From assembly GCF_034661175.1 (NCBI RefSeq), contig NZ_CP141058.1, positions 3,472,001 to 3,536,000 on the forward strand: 64,000 bases of DNA, written 5' to 3'. This document shows positions 42,845-51,275 of the stretch, in pieces. Numbering within the stretch: the stretch's first letter is position 1; each line of letters begins with the position of its first letter. Source of the DNA: Nocardioides renjunii (GTDB taxonomy: Bacteria; Actinomycetota; Actinomycetes; Propionibacteriales; Nocardioidaceae). The notes below the pieces were generated by a model. It worked only from the letters and a program-made list of their open reading frames with translations, made no database searches and was not told the origin of the DNA. The position numbers and the translations under genes were made by a program.

Positions 42845-43876
42845 ATGACGTCCGGCGCGCCCGTCACGGTGGCCGTGGTGACCTGGAACAGCGCCGCGGT
42901 GCTGCCCGGGCTCGTGGCGTCGCTGCGCGCGGGTGCGGGCGACGTGCCCCACCACCTCGTGGTCGTGGACAACGCCTCCAGCGACGACACCGTCGCCCTG
43001 GTGCGCGCCCTGTCCCCCGAGGCGACGGTCGTGCAGACCGGTCGCAACGCCGGCTACGCCGCTGCCGTCAACGCCGCGGTCGCCGCGACACCCGAGGCGC
43101 CGGCGGTGCTGGTGCTGAACCCGGACGTCCGGCTGGCGCCCGGCTGCCTCCCGCTGCTGGTGGCGGCGCTGGACCGGCCCGGGACCGGCATCGCCGTCCC
43201 GCGCCTCGTCGACGGCGACGGGGAGCTGGTCCTGTCGATGCGACGGCGACCGACCCTGCTGCGGGCGTACGCCGACGCACTGGTCGGCGCCTCCCGTGCG
43301 GGTCGGTGGCCGGCCCTGGGCGAGGTGGTGAGCGACCCGGCCCTCTACGCCGACGACGCCCGGCCGGACTGGGCCGAGGGCTCGACCCAGCTCGTGAGCC
43401 GGGCCTGCCTGGACGCCAGCGGCGCGTGGGACGAGTCGTTCTTCCTCTATTCGGAGGAGACGGACTTCCACCTCCGGGCCGGTGACCGCGGGTTCGGCGT
43501 GCAGTACGTCGCCGCCGCCTCGGCGACGCACCTCGAGGGGGACTCCGGCACGTCGCCCCGGCTGTGGGCGCTGCTGACGGCCAACCGGCTGCGGTTCTTC
43601 GCCCGGCGCTCCTCGCGCCCCGCGGCGGCGCTCTACTGGCTCGCGCTCGTCCTGCGGGAGTCGACGCGGGCCGTGAGGGGCGACGCCATCGCCCGGGCGG
43701 CGGTGGGCGTGCTCGTCCGGCCGGCGCTGCTGCGGGCACCGCGCGGACCCGCCTGGCTGGACCGGGTGGGGGCCCGGTCGGCGGGCGCCCCGAGGAGCGC
43801 ACCGCGACGGTCGGTCGTGCCTGCCCTGCGTCAGTCCGTCGACGGCTTGCGCGACCGGCGCCGCTCCAGCCAGTAG
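42845..43876 (+). CDS. GT2 family glycosyltransferase (rhamnosyltransferase-like)
   Basis: 343-residue inverting GT-A enzyme. Family 2 signatures are VAVVTWNSAAVLPGLVASL, HLVVVDNASSDDTVALV, GRNAGYAAAVNAAV, the DxD equivalent LVLNPDVRLAPG and ESFFLYSEETDFHLRAGDRG near residue 200. The pattern is closest to WbbL/Rv-type rhamnosyltransferases, so dTDP-rhamnose is a likely donor (inference). It has no membrane segment, though the C-terminal 100 residues are basic. Its last 46 bp overlap the 3' end of the Wzz-like gene on the other strand. Confidence 0.87.
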   Translation: MTSGAPVTVAVVTWNSAAVLPGLVASLRAGAGDVPHHLVVVDNASSDDTVALVRALSPEATVVQTGRNAGYAAAVNAAVAATPEAPAVLVLNPDVRLAPGCLPLLVAALDRPGTGIAVPRLVDGDGELVLSMRRRPTLLRAYADALVGASRAGRWPALGEVVSDPALYADDARPDWAEGSTQLVSRACLDASGAWDESFFLYSEETDFHLRAGDRGFGVQYVAAASATHLEGDSGTSPRLWALLTANRLRFFARRSSRPAAALYWLALVLRESTRAVRGDAIARAAVGVLVRPALLRAPRGPAWLDRVGARSAGAPRSAPRRSVVPALRQSVDGLRDRRRSSQ

Positions 43877-44475
43877 ACGAGCACGACGGTCATCGCGGCG
43901 CCGCTCATCCCGGACGCCGCGGCGGACCGGAGCCGGCTCCCGCCCACCTGGTAGATCGTCGGGTCGTCCGTCGCGGCCACCGACGTGACCCGCATCCCCG
44001 GCACGATGCCGAGCTCGTCCTGCCGCTCGCGCAGCGCCGCGGCAACCCGCTGGACGGTCGCGTCGGCACGCCGGGACACCTCGTCCGGCGTCGAGGCCGC
44101 CACCTGGACGTCGAGGTGGTTGGCGGTGAGGTCGCGCCGCCACTGCGTGCCGAGGTTGGGCACCCGGACCTGCACCCCGTCGGTCAGGCCCTGCCCGACC
44201 ATGTTGGTGTCCGTCGAGGCGGTCGCCATCGCCGCCTCGCCGCCGTTGACGTCGTCGACCACGACGCCGACCATCGGGTAGAGGGTGTAGCGCGGGTCCT
44301 CGAGGTAGTTGGGGAACTCAGGGTTCTTCGGCCCCAGGAGCAGGACGTTGAGCTGGGTCCAGTAGACCGGCGGCTGGTGGGTGGTGACGTAGACGAAGCC
44401 GAGGCTCAGCACCGCGCCGGCGACCATGACGTACCAGCGGCGCAGTGCCGCGCCGAGCAGGTCCCTCGTCGTCAT
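43831..44475 (-). CDS. Wzz-like chain-length determinant protein
   Basis: 214-residue membrane protein with membrane segments near residues 15-32 and 186-203 and an extracytoplasmic domain between them, the layout of polysaccharide co-polymerases (Wzz/CapA). The outer domain has the coiled segment STPDEVSRRADATVQRVAAALRERQDELG just before the second membrane segment. No cytoplasmic tyrosine kinase follows. It would set chain length together with the Wzy protein. ATG 44475 has GGAGGAG upstream. It is last in the GNAT/ligase/decarboxylase/ACP string. Confidence 0.82.
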   Translation of the reverse strand: MTTRDLLGAALRRWYVMVAGAVLSLGFVYVTTHQPPVYWTQLNVLLLGPKNPEFPNYLEDPRYTLYPMVGVVVDDVNGGEAAMATASTDTNMVGQGLTDGVQVRVPNLGTQWRRDLTANHLDVQVAASTPDEVSRRADATVQRVAAALRERQDELGIVPGMRVTSVAATDDPTIYQVGGSRLRSAAASGMSGAAMTVVLVYWLERRRSRKPSTD

Positions 44476-44503
44476 GGTGCGCTCCTCCGGCCGTCGGTGC
44501 GGG

Positions 44504-44788
44504 TCAGGAGGTCCGCGACGCGACGAAGTCGGTGAGGGTGCCGATCGTCTCGAACACCTCTCCGGTGAAGTCCTCGTCGTCGATCTCGATGTCGAACCGG
44601 TCCTCGAGGGCGGCCGCGAGCTCGACCACGCCGAGCGAGTCGAGCTCCGGGAGCTCGCCGAAGAGCCCGGTCTCGCGGGCGAGCGAGCCGGCGCGGTCCT
44701 CGATGCCGAGGGTGCGCGCGAGCACCTCGACGACCCCGGCGAGGGTCGTGTCGGGCGAGGTGGTCGTGGCGAGCGTGTCGGCGGTCAT
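44504..44788 (-). CDS. acyl carrier protein
   Basis: 94-residue carrier protein with the phosphopantetheine attachment motif ELDSLGVVELAAAL (Ser near residue 50) and the acidic helix EDRFDIEIDDEDF. It would carry an acyl or aminoacyl group activated by the neighbouring ligase. ATG 44788 has GGGAG upstream. A GTG at 44869, in frame and overlapping the decarboxylase stop by GTGA, would add 27 residues built of Pro-Thr-Asp-Leu-Thr repeats; I judge the ATG more likely. In exosortase-A-linked EPS loci an ACP, an AMP ligase and a PLP decarboxylase occur together in the same way. Confidence 0.9.
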   Translation of the reverse strand: MTADTLATTTSPDTTLAGVVEVLARTLGIEDRAGSLARETGLFGELPELDSLGVVELAAALEDRFDIEIDDEDFTGEVFETIGTLTDFVASRTS

Positions 44789-44802
44789 GGTGGAGCTCCC
44801 TG

Positions 44803-44856
44803 CGTCGGTCGGGTCGGTGAGGTCGGTCGGTTCGGTGAGGTCGGTCGGGTGGGTCG
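44803..44856 (-). repeat. 18-bp imperfect tandem repeat, three units
   Basis: Units at 44803-44820, 44821-44838 and 44839-44856 encode Pro-Thr-Asp-Leu-Thr-(Glu/Asp) if the ACP starts at GTG 44869; otherwise they are a spacer between the decarboxylase and the ACP. Confidence 0.7.
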
Positions 44857-44865
44857 GTCCGGTGG

Positions 44866-46092
44866 TCACAGCAGGACCTCCGCGGGCGCCGGGTGGCCGA
44901 GGAAGGCCGTCGGGCTGGCGGTGAGGCCGTAGGCGCCCGCCTGGAACACCACGACGAGGTCGCCGACGTCCGGGCGGGGCAGCTCGACGGAGTCGCCGAG
45001 CAGGTCGAGCGGGGTGCACAGGCACCCGACGACGGTCACGGGACCGGTGTCGGGGTCGCCGAGGCGGTTGCCCAGGGCCATCGGGTAGTTGCGGCGGATG
45101 ACCTGGCCGAAGTTGCCGGACGCGGCGAGCTGGTGGTGCATGCCGCCGTCGACCACGGCGTAGGCCTGGCCGCGGGACTCCTTCACGTCCACCACCTGCG
45201 TCACGTAGACGCCGGCCTCGCCCACGAGGTAACGACCGAGCTCCAGCGAGACGGCCGCGTGCGGGAGGTCCTCGACCAGGCGCTCGTCGAGCAGCTCGCC
45301 GAGGCGCTGCCCGACCAGGGCGAGGTCGAGACGCTCGTCCTTCTCGAAGTAGGGGATGCCGAAGCCGCCGCCGAGGTTGACGTAGCGCACCTCGTCGCGC
45401 AGGTGCGTGGCCAGCTCGAGGACGAGGTCGACGGTGCGGGCCTGTGCCTCGACCAGGATGTCGGCGCGGAGGTTCTGCGAGCCGGCGAAGACGTGGAAGC
45501 CGAGGACGTCGACGTCGCCGGGCGACACCTCGCCGAGCAGCGAGGGCACCATCTCGGCGTCGACGCCGAACTGCTGCGGTCCGCCGCCCATCCGCATCCC
45601 CGAGCCCTTGACCGCGAACGGCGGGTTGACCCGGACGGCGGCCTGCGGGCGCACCGCGAGCTCCTTGCCGGTGCGCACCAGGCGCTGGAGCTCGGTGCGC
45701 GACTCGATCTCGACCACCGCACCGGCGGCGACCGCCCGGCGCAGCTCGGCGTCGGTCTTGCCGGGACCGGCGAAGCTGATCCGGGCCGGGTCGTGCCCGG
45801 TGTCGAGCGCGATCGCGAGCTCGCCCGCCGACGCGACGTCGAGCGAGTCGACGAGACGCGACAGGTGCTGCACCACGGCCGGCATCGGGTTGGCCTTGAC
45901 GGCGTAGCCGAGCCCGACCCGGTCGGGCAGCGCCGCGCGCACCTCGGCGACCCGCGTGGTGATCGCCGCCCGGTCGTAGGCGAAGAACGGCGTGGACCCG
46001 ACGCGGGCCGCGAGCCGCTCGAGCGGGATGCCCGCGACCTCCAGTGCGGCACCGTCGCGGCCGAAGGCGGCCAGGTGCTCCTCGGTCCTCAT
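44866..46092 (-). CDS. fold-type III PLP-dependent decarboxylase
   Basis: 408-residue enzyme of the ornithine/diaminopimelate decarboxylase family, closest in pattern to the exosortase-A-system-associated decarboxylase. The PLP lysine is in LGYAVKANPMP (K66), followed by SLDVASAGELAIAL, the HVFAGSQ strand, GGGFGIPYF (phosphate loop), the ELGRYLVGEAG arginine/glutamate site and the C-terminal substrate Cys-x3-Asp in VVGCLCTPLDLLG. It would decarboxylate an amino acid to an amine that could be loaded on the ACP or built into the EPS (inference). ATG 46092 overlaps the ligase stop by ATGA. Confidence 0.9.
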   Translation of the reverse strand: MRTEEHLAAFGRDGAALEVAGIPLERLAARVGSTPFFAYDRAAITTRVAEVRAALPDRVGLGYAVKANPMPAVVQHLSRLVDSLDVASAGELAIALDTGHDPARISFAGPGKTDAELRRAVAAGAVVEIESRTELQRLVRTGKELAVRPQAAVRVNPPFAVKGSGMRMGGGPQQFGVDAEMVPSLLGEVSPGDVDVLGFHVFAGSQNLRADILVEAQARTVDLVLELATHLRDEVRYVNLGGGFGIPYFEKDERLDLALVGQRLGELLDERLVEDLPHAAVSLELGRYLVGEAGVYVTQVVDVKESRGQAYAVVDGGMHHQLAASGNFGQVIRRNYPMALGNRLGDPDTGPVTVVGCLCTPLDLLGDSVELPRPDVGDLVVVFQAGAYGLTASPTAFLGHPAPAEVLL

Positions 46093-47747
46093 GCGTGGCT
46101 CTCCGAGCTGTCGTGGGTGTCGGCGGCGGCGCCCGTGCTCTCGAGCTGCTGGCGCAGCAGCACCCGGTCGAACTTGCCGTTGGGACCGCGCGGCAGCTCG
46201 TGGCGTACGACGACCTCGGTGGGCACCAGGTAGAGCGGCAGGGTGCGGCGCAGGATGGCGAGCAGCTCGGCGGTGTCCACGGTGTCCCCGTAGGGGCTCA
46301 CGACCAGGACGACCCGGTGCCCCAGCGCGGGGTCCGGGAGGCCGAGCGCGACGGCGTCGGTCACGAGGCCGGTGTCGTAGACGACCTCCTCGATCTCGGT
46401 CGGGCTGGCGCGGTAGCCGCTGGTCTTGATCATGTCGTCGGTGCGCCCCACGAAGTAGAGGAAGCCCTCCTCGTCGGCGACCACGCGGTCACCGGACCAG
46501 ACGGCCAGCTCGGGCGCACGCCAGTCGGTGGCCGGACCGGGCACGGGCCGGAACCGCTCGGCGGTCCGCTCGGCGTCGCCCCAGTAGCCCATGGCCACCA
46601 GGGGGCCACGGTGCACCAGCTCGCCCTCCTCGCCCGGCGCGCAGGGCGTGCCGTCGGGCTGCACGACCAGGATCTCCGCGTTGGGGATGGCCTTGCCGAT
46701 CGAGTCCGGCCGCGCGTCGACCTGCGCGGGGTCGAGGTAGGTCGAGCGGAACGCCTCGGTGAGGCCGTACATCAGGAACGGGCTCGCCGCGGGGAAGATG
46801 TCGCGCAACCGGTCGAGGGTCGCGCGGGGCATCCGCCCGCCGGTGTTGGCGAGGTAGCGCATCGAGGCGGTGGCCTCCGGCGGCCAGTCCACCGTCACCA
46901 GCTGTAGCCACAGCGGCGGCACGCAGGTGATCCCAGTGACCCCGAAGCGGGCGCACAGCCGGGGGACGTCGCGCGGCAGCAGGTAGTTGAGCAGCACGAC
47001 GTGCGCGCCCACGGCGAACGCGGTGGTGAGCTGGCTCAGGCCGGCGTCGAAGCTCAGCGGCAGCGCGGACAGGATGACGTCGTCCTCGGTGTTGGCGAGG
47101 TAGTCGCTGACGCTCTCCGCGCCCACCAGCATGTTGCGGTGGCTCAGCACGACGCCCTTGGGCCGCCCGGTGCTGCCCGAGGTGTAGAGGATGGCCGCCA
47201 TGTCGAGGTCGACGGTCGACTCCGTCCGGTCGTCCGCCGCCGGCTGCGGAAAGGACGCCAGGGCGTGGACCGCGAGGTCCTGCGTCGCGAGGGCCTGCGC
47301 CGCCATGGCCTGTCCCGGCTCGGCGTCCACCAGCACCACGTGCCCGAGCGCCGCGCACTCCTTGACGGCCTCGCGCAGCCCCTCCCACCGCTGCCGGGTC
47401 GTGACGAGCACCCGCACGTCGCAGTCGGCGAGGATGTAGGAGACCTGGGCCGACCTGAGCACCGGGTTGACCGGCACGAAGACCCCGTCCGCCACCGAGG
47501 TGCCGAAGATCGCGGCGACCGTCTCCGGCCGCTTGTCGAGGAACACCGCCACCCGGTCGCCACGGGCCAGCCCGAGCGAGCCCAGCGCGGCGCCGAGGTG
47601 GGCGACGCGGTCCCACAGCTCCGCGTAGGTCAACGACGTGTCGCCGTGGCTCAGCGCCGTACGGCCGCCGCGCAGCGCGGCCTGCTCCTGCACCAGGTGG
47701 TGCAGCCTGGTCCTGCTCGTCGTGCCGGTCATCGTCCGTGCCCCCAT
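46089..47747 (-). CDS. AMP-forming acyl-CoA/acyl-ACP ligase
   Basis: 552-residue ANL-superfamily enzyme that adenylates a carboxylic acid and passes it to CoA or a carrier protein. The P-loop LYTSGSTGRPKGVVLSH is at residues 187-203, followed by the LMYGLTEAFRSTY motif, the ATP-ribose aspartate in WSGDRVVADEEGFLYFVGRTDDMIKTSGYR and the catalytic C-terminal lysine in RGPNGKFDRVLL (about K525). It matches the ligases of exosortase-A-type EPS loci, where it sits beside the PLP decarboxylase and ACP as here. ATG 47747 is used; an ATG 5 codons later is equally possible. Confidence 0.9.
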   Translation of the reverse strand: MGARTMTGTTSRTRLHHLVQEQAALRGGRTALSHGDTSLTYAELWDRVAHLGAALGSLGLARGDRVAVFLDKRPETVAAIFGTSVADGVFVPVNPVLRSAQVSYILADCDVRVLVTTRQRWEGLREAVKECAALGHVVLVDAEPGQAMAAQALATQDLAVHALASFPQPAADDRTESTVDLDMAAILYTSGSTGRPKGVVLSHRNMLVGAESVSDYLANTEDDVILSALPLSFDAGLSQLTTAFAVGAHVVLLNYLLPRDVPRLCARFGVTGITCVPPLWLQLVTVDWPPEATASMRYLANTGGRMPRATLDRLRDIFPAASPFLMYGLTEAFRSTYLDPAQVDARPDSIGKAIPNAEILVVQPDGTPCAPGEEGELVHRGPLVAMGYWGDAERTAERFRPVPGPATDWRAPELAVWSGDRVVADEEGFLYFVGRTDDMIKTSGYRASPTEIEEVVYDTGLVTDAVALGLPDPALGHRVVLVVSPYGDTVDTAELLAILRRTLPLYLVPTEVVVRHELPRGPNGKFDRVLLRQQLESTGAAADTHDSSESHA

Positions 47748-47782
47748 GTCCGCCTGCTCCCCACCTGCTGGTCCGTCCCCGT

Positions 47783-47801
47783 GTCCCCCACTGCCGTCAC
47801 C
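47783..47801. promoter_or_regulatory. candidate EPS-locus operator box (site 5)
   Basis: On the minus strand GTGACGGCAGTGGGGGACA, resembling the AAAAGTGGGGATA half of the site at 60032-60052; about 42 bp before a GGACAT -10-like sequence ahead of the ligase gene. Confidence 0.3.
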
Positions 47802-47807
47802 GCGTGC

Positions 47808-48677
47808 TCACCACGGCACGCACGTCAGCTCGCTGTAGAGGTAGTCGATCGCGCCCGCCGGCGTGTGCCGGCTGCGGAACATCCGTCGTCGGGGAGCGCG
47901 CTGCGCACGGGAGAGCCGCGGCGGCCGGCCCGCGACCCGGTGCTCGGCGAGCGTCACGAGGGTGCGGTGGCGCAGCAGGAGGTGCCGGTAGGGCGCGTGG
48001 CCGGCCCTCGCCAGCACGGCGGGGTCCGAGACGTGGAGCAGGGTGGCGAAGAGCGCGACGCCCCTGCGGCGGTCGCGCCGCGCCATGACGTAGCAGGACT
48101 CGCCGCCCACCGTCACCACGAAGTGCCAGGCGGCGCCGGCGTGCCGGTGGTCCCGGTAGACCGCGAGGTCGCGGCCGCTCAGGGTCCGCTCGATGTCCTC
48201 GGGGCGCGTCACGACGCGGACGCCGCGACGCGACGGGAGCGGCACGTTGGGCACCAGCGCGGTGGCCGTGTCGAGGAACTCGAAGCCCAGCCGTGCGTTG
48301 AGCTCGACCACGTTGCCGCTCGGCGACAGGTCGACGAAGTCGTAGCCCTTCTGCCGCAGCATCGCCCGCGCCAGGCGTACGCCGTGCGCGCGGTGCTCCT
48401 CGAGCACGCACCAGGCGGCGAGGTTGCACACCCGGCGCACCTCACCGTCGACCACGCGCTCGGAGTAGAAGGCGAGGTAGACGCCCACCACCTCGTCGCC
48501 CTGCCGGAGCAGGAAGCCGTGGTTGGGTGCGTCGACGCTCCACGTCGGCATCGCCGACCGGGCCCACCGCTCGCTGCTGAGGCGGCTGTTGAGGTGCCGG
48601 TGCAGGAAGTCGCCGACCGCCACGACGTCCTCGTCCCCGATGGGGGCGACGTCCACCCCCCTGGGTCCGTCCACCAT
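47808..48677 (-). CDS. GNAT-like acyltransferase of the EPS locus
   Basis: 289-residue protein with a GNAT-like core: NHGFLLRQGDEVVGVYLAFYSER, CNLAAWCVLEEHRAHGVRLARAML (acyl-CoA loop, with HRAHGVRLAR in place of the usual R-x2-G-x-G/A) and VELNARLGFEFLD. The C-terminal 90 residues are extra and basic. Its position between the ligase and the Wzz/Wzy genes suggests it transfers an acyl group from CoA or from the ACP to the glycan (inference). ATG 48677 is 6 nt after a TACTGT -10 box. Confidence 0.8.
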   Translation of the reverse strand: MVDGPRGVDVAPIGDEDVVAVGDFLHRHLNSRLSSERWARSAMPTWSVDAPNHGFLLRQGDEVVGVYLAFYSERVVDGEVRRVCNLAAWCVLEEHRAHGVRLARAMLRQKGYDFVDLSPSGNVVELNARLGFEFLDTATALVPNVPLPSRRGVRVVTRPEDIERTLSGRDLAVYRDHRHAGAAWHFVVTVGGESCYVMARRDRRRGVALFATLLHVSDPAVLARAGHAPYRHLLLRHRTLVTLAEHRVAGRPPRLSRAQRAPRRRMFRSRHTPAGAIDYLYSELTCVPW

Positions 48678-48683
48678 GCGCCC

Positions 48684-48689
48684 ACAGTA
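48684..48689 (-). promoter_or_regulatory. -10 box of the GNAT-like gene
   Basis: TACTGT on the minus strand, 6 nt before ATG 48677 and 47 bp from the centre of the box at 48728-48743. Confidence 0.5.
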
Positions 48690-48727
48690 GGGAGGACCGC
48701 GCCCGCCGCCGGGCGGGCGCGGACCAC

Positions 48728-48743
48728 ATACCCCATATGCGGG
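48728..48743. promoter_or_regulatory. candidate EPS-locus operator box (site 6), shared by divergent genes
   Basis: ATACCCCATATGCGGG, centred 47-48 bp from the -10 boxes of both divergent genes (TACTGT at 48684-48689 minus, AACCAT at 48784-48789 plus). This is the same symmetry as the site at 40841. Confidence 0.5.
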
Positions 48744-48783
48744 ACAGGGTCTTCTCACCGCCGTCGGCCGCCGTGGTGCGTGG

Positions 48784-48789
48784 AACCAT
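48784..48789 (+). promoter_or_regulatory. -10 box of the Wzz/Wzy operon
   Basis: AACCAT with an upstream TGG, 41 nt before GTG 48831. Confidence 0.35.
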
Positions 48790-48830
48790 CCCTGCTTGGG
48801 GAAGAACACGCAGACGCACAAGGGGGCAGC

Positions 48831-49862
48831 GTGGAGCTCAAGGTCTTCTGGCGCACGCTGCGCCGGCGCTGGTACCTCTCACTGGTGGTGCTGGCACTGA
48901 CGGTCGCCGCAACGGCCTACGTCGTGCGCGACGTCGGGCCGAGCTATGAGGCGGAGGGGTCCGCGCTGGTGTTCCCACCGGCCAGCTCCATCCGGTCGGA
49001 GGGAGCCACCAAGACGGTCGGCAACCCCTACCTCGAGCTCGCCGGCGTCGCCCAGGCGCGCGACGTGGTCATCCGGACGCTCAAGTCGCGCACCGTCCAG
49101 ACAGACTGGGGCGAGCAGTTCCCCGGGATGTCCTACGAGGCCACCCCCGACTTCACCAACAGCGCCCCGATCATCCTGTTCACGGTCGAGGGAGGCACCT
49201 CGACCGGTGCCGCCGCGGCCCTGGACGACCTGATGGCGCGCGTGCCGCTCATCCTGGTCGACCTCCAGGAGGGGCTCGGCCTCAGCGAGGACGGCTTCGT
49301 CACGGCCCGCAAGCTCACCCAGGACGCGCGGCCCGCGATCGTGCGCAAGAACCAGATCCGCGCCGGCCTCCTCACCGCAGCCGCGGCCGGTGGTCTCGGC
49401 CTGCTGCTGCTGGCCCTGGTCGACTCGCTGCTCGGCGTGCGCGCCCGCAGCAGGGCCCAGCAGGACGCGGCGCAGGCTGCCGAGGAGGACCCGGACGGAC
49501 CGGACGGCGAGCCGGTCGAGCAGGTCACCTCGCTCAGCGTGGACGACCCGGGCGACGAGGCCGGGACCGCCGACGAGGCTGACGGTCCGGTCGAGGAGGA
49601 CGCGCCCGCCGAGGAGGTGCCGATGCCGATCTACACCTATCGGATACCGCTGGCCTCCGAGATGGCGGTGAGTCCCGCCCGGTCGAGGTGGTCCCGTGCG
49701 ACCCGGAGGGGCGACTCGGCCCGCGACGCCCACCGCGGCGGCAACGGCGAGACGCCGCCCAGCCTGATGGGCCTCAACGGTCCCCAGGCCAGGGAGCGCG
49801 GACCGTGGTCGGCGACCCCCGTCACGAGGCCGAGGACGAGAGCCCCCGGCAAGAACCGATGA
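48831..49862 (+). CDS. Wzz-like polysaccharide co-polymerase with acidic tail
   Basis: 343-residue membrane protein. Membrane segments near residues 13-31 (YLSLVVLALTVAATAYVV) and 178-200 flank an extracytoplasmic domain. After the second segment a long cytoplasmic tail is acidic (EEDPDGPDGEPVEQ) and then basic, with no Walker motifs, so it is not a BY-kinase. It is the second chain-length protein in the locus. GTG 48831 has GGGGG upstream. It overlaps the Wzy-like gene by ATGA. Confidence 0.8.
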   Translation: MELKVFWRTLRRRWYLSLVVLALTVAATAYVVRDVGPSYEAEGSALVFPPASSIRSEGATKTVGNPYLELAGVAQARDVVIRTLKSRTVQTDWGEQFPGMSYEATPDFTNSAPIILFTVEGGTSTGAAAALDDLMARVPLILVDLQEGLGLSEDGFVTARKLTQDARPAIVRKNQIRAGLLTAAAAGGLGLLLLALVDSLLGVRARSRAQQDAAQAAEEDPDGPDGEPVEQVTSLSVDDPGDEAGTADEADGPVEEDAPAEEVPMPIYTYRIPLASEMAVSPARSRWSRATRRGDSARDAHRGGNGETPPSLMGLNGPQARERGPWSATPVTRPRTRAPGKNR

Positions 49863-51262
49863 GCGTGACAGGGACGGCGTTCGTCGGCGTCGAGGGCACC
49901 GACACCCGTCGCGGCGCCGACGCGACGACGGTCCTGACCCTCTACCTGGTGCTGCTGTGGCTGATCCCGTCGTCCATGGTCGTGCCCGCGCTGGGCAGCG
50001 CCGGCAGCCCGGCCAACCTGCTCGGCATCGCGGCCTTCTTCTGGTGGGTGTGGTTCCACGTCCGCCGCACGGAGGTGAGCGGTGTCGGGCTCCAGCCGGT
50101 GCGCGCGGCGATGCTCGGCTGGCTGCTGATCATGCTGATGGTCTACGCCAACGCCATGGCCGGACCGATCCCCAGCGACGAGATCAGCGTCGCCGACAAC
50201 GGCATCCTCCGGCTGGTCGGCATGGCCGGCATCCTGCTCACGGCCAACGACGGCATCAGCTCGACGGAGCGGTTGCACGCGCTGCTGCGCCGCCTTGCCC
50301 TGGCCGCCGGGGCGGTCGCGGTCCTCGGCTTCGTCCAGTACGTCACCCACCAGCTGTGGATCGACCGGCTGTCCATCCCCGGCCTGACCCCGGGTGCGGT
50401 CGTCGAGCTGGGCGCCCGGGCCGGCTTCGCCCGGCCGAGCGGCACCTCGGCCAGCGCCATCGAGTACGGCGTCGTGCTCGCGATGGCGCTCCCGATCATG
50501 ATCGCCCTGGCGAGCGGCGACCACCGCCGGCGGTGGGTCTTCCGGCTGCTGCTCGTGCCGATGGTGCTGTCCATCTACCTGTCGGTGTCCCGGTCGGCCT
50601 ACCTGTGCGCGCTCGTCGGGCTCTTCGTGATGGCCCTGTCCTGGACCAACCGCCAGCGGCTGCAGGCGCTCGCCATCATGGGCGTCGCCTCCGTCGCGAT
50701 GTACCTCGCCGTGCCGGGCCTGCTCGGCACGATCCTCGGCCTGTTCTCCGACGCCGACGAGGACCCGAGCGTGTCCTCGCGCACGGGCAGCTACGAGATC
50801 GCCTCGGAGTTCGTCGCCAACAGCCCGGTCATCGGCCGCGGCTTCGGGACCTTCCTGCCGAAGTACTGGATCCTCGACAACGGCTACCTCGGGCTGCTCA
50901 TCGAGGGCGGCGTCGTGGGCCTCCTCGGGTTCCTCGCCGTGCTCACCGCCGGGATCCTCGCCGCTCGACGCGCCCTCGCGACGACGGACCACGACGGCCG
51001 TCTGCTGGCGCGCGCGGTCATGGCATCCATCGTGGCGGGCGCGAGCTGCCTGGCGTTCTTCGACACCTTCGCGTTCCCGCAGACCTCGGCCTGCGTCTTC
51101 CTCGTCCTGGGGATCGCCGGCGCCATGCGGCGGCTGCAGGCGGCTGAGCGCACGGCACCCGCGTCGGGGTCGACCGCCGAGTCGTCACCGGAGTCGTCAC
51201 CGGAGCCGTCGCCGCAGGTGTCAGCGGAGTCGGCACCGTCGTCGCCGGCGCCTCCTCGCTGA
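49859..51262 (+). CDS. O-antigen ligase/Wzy-type polymerase
   Basis: 467-residue membrane protein with about 11-12 hydrophobic segments and the Wzy_C/O-antigen-ligase core: ARAGFARPSGTSASAIEYGVVLAMALPIM, LSVSRSAYLCALVGLFVM (Ser-Arg-Ser motif), and the extracellular loop SSRTGSYEIASEFVANSPVIGRGFGTF followed by DNGYLGLLIEGGVVGLL. It would polymerise flipped repeat units at the outer face. The C-terminal 45 residues are Ser/Pro/Glu repeats. ATG 49859 overlaps the Wzz-like stop by ATGA. Confidence 0.9.
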   Translation: MSVTGTAFVGVEGTDTRRGADATTVLTLYLVLLWLIPSSMVVPALGSAGSPANLLGIAAFFWWVWFHVRRTEVSGVGLQPVRAAMLGWLLIMLMVYANAMAGPIPSDEISVADNGILRLVGMAGILLTANDGISSTERLHALLRRLALAAGAVAVLGFVQYVTHQLWIDRLSIPGLTPGAVVELGARAGFARPSGTSASAIEYGVVLAMALPIMIALASGDHRRRWVFRLLLVPMVLSIYLSVSRSAYLCALVGLFVMALSWTNRQRLQALAIMGVASVAMYLAVPGLLGTILGLFSDADEDPSVSSRTGSYEIASEFVANSPVIGRGFGTFLPKYWILDNGYLGLLIEGGVVGLLGFLAVLTAGILAARRALATTDHDGRLLARAVMASIVAGASCLAFFDTFAFPQTSACVFLVLGIAGAMRRLQAAERTAPASGSTAESSPESSPEPSPQVSAESAPSSPAPPR

Positions 51263-51275
51263 GCGCGACCGGCCC

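Noticed and set aside
49859..51262. exosortase identity for the polytopic membrane protein
   Set aside because: It has the O-antigen-ligase/Wzy loop (SSRTGSYEIA...GRGFGTF) and no exosortase Cys/Arg/His motifs.
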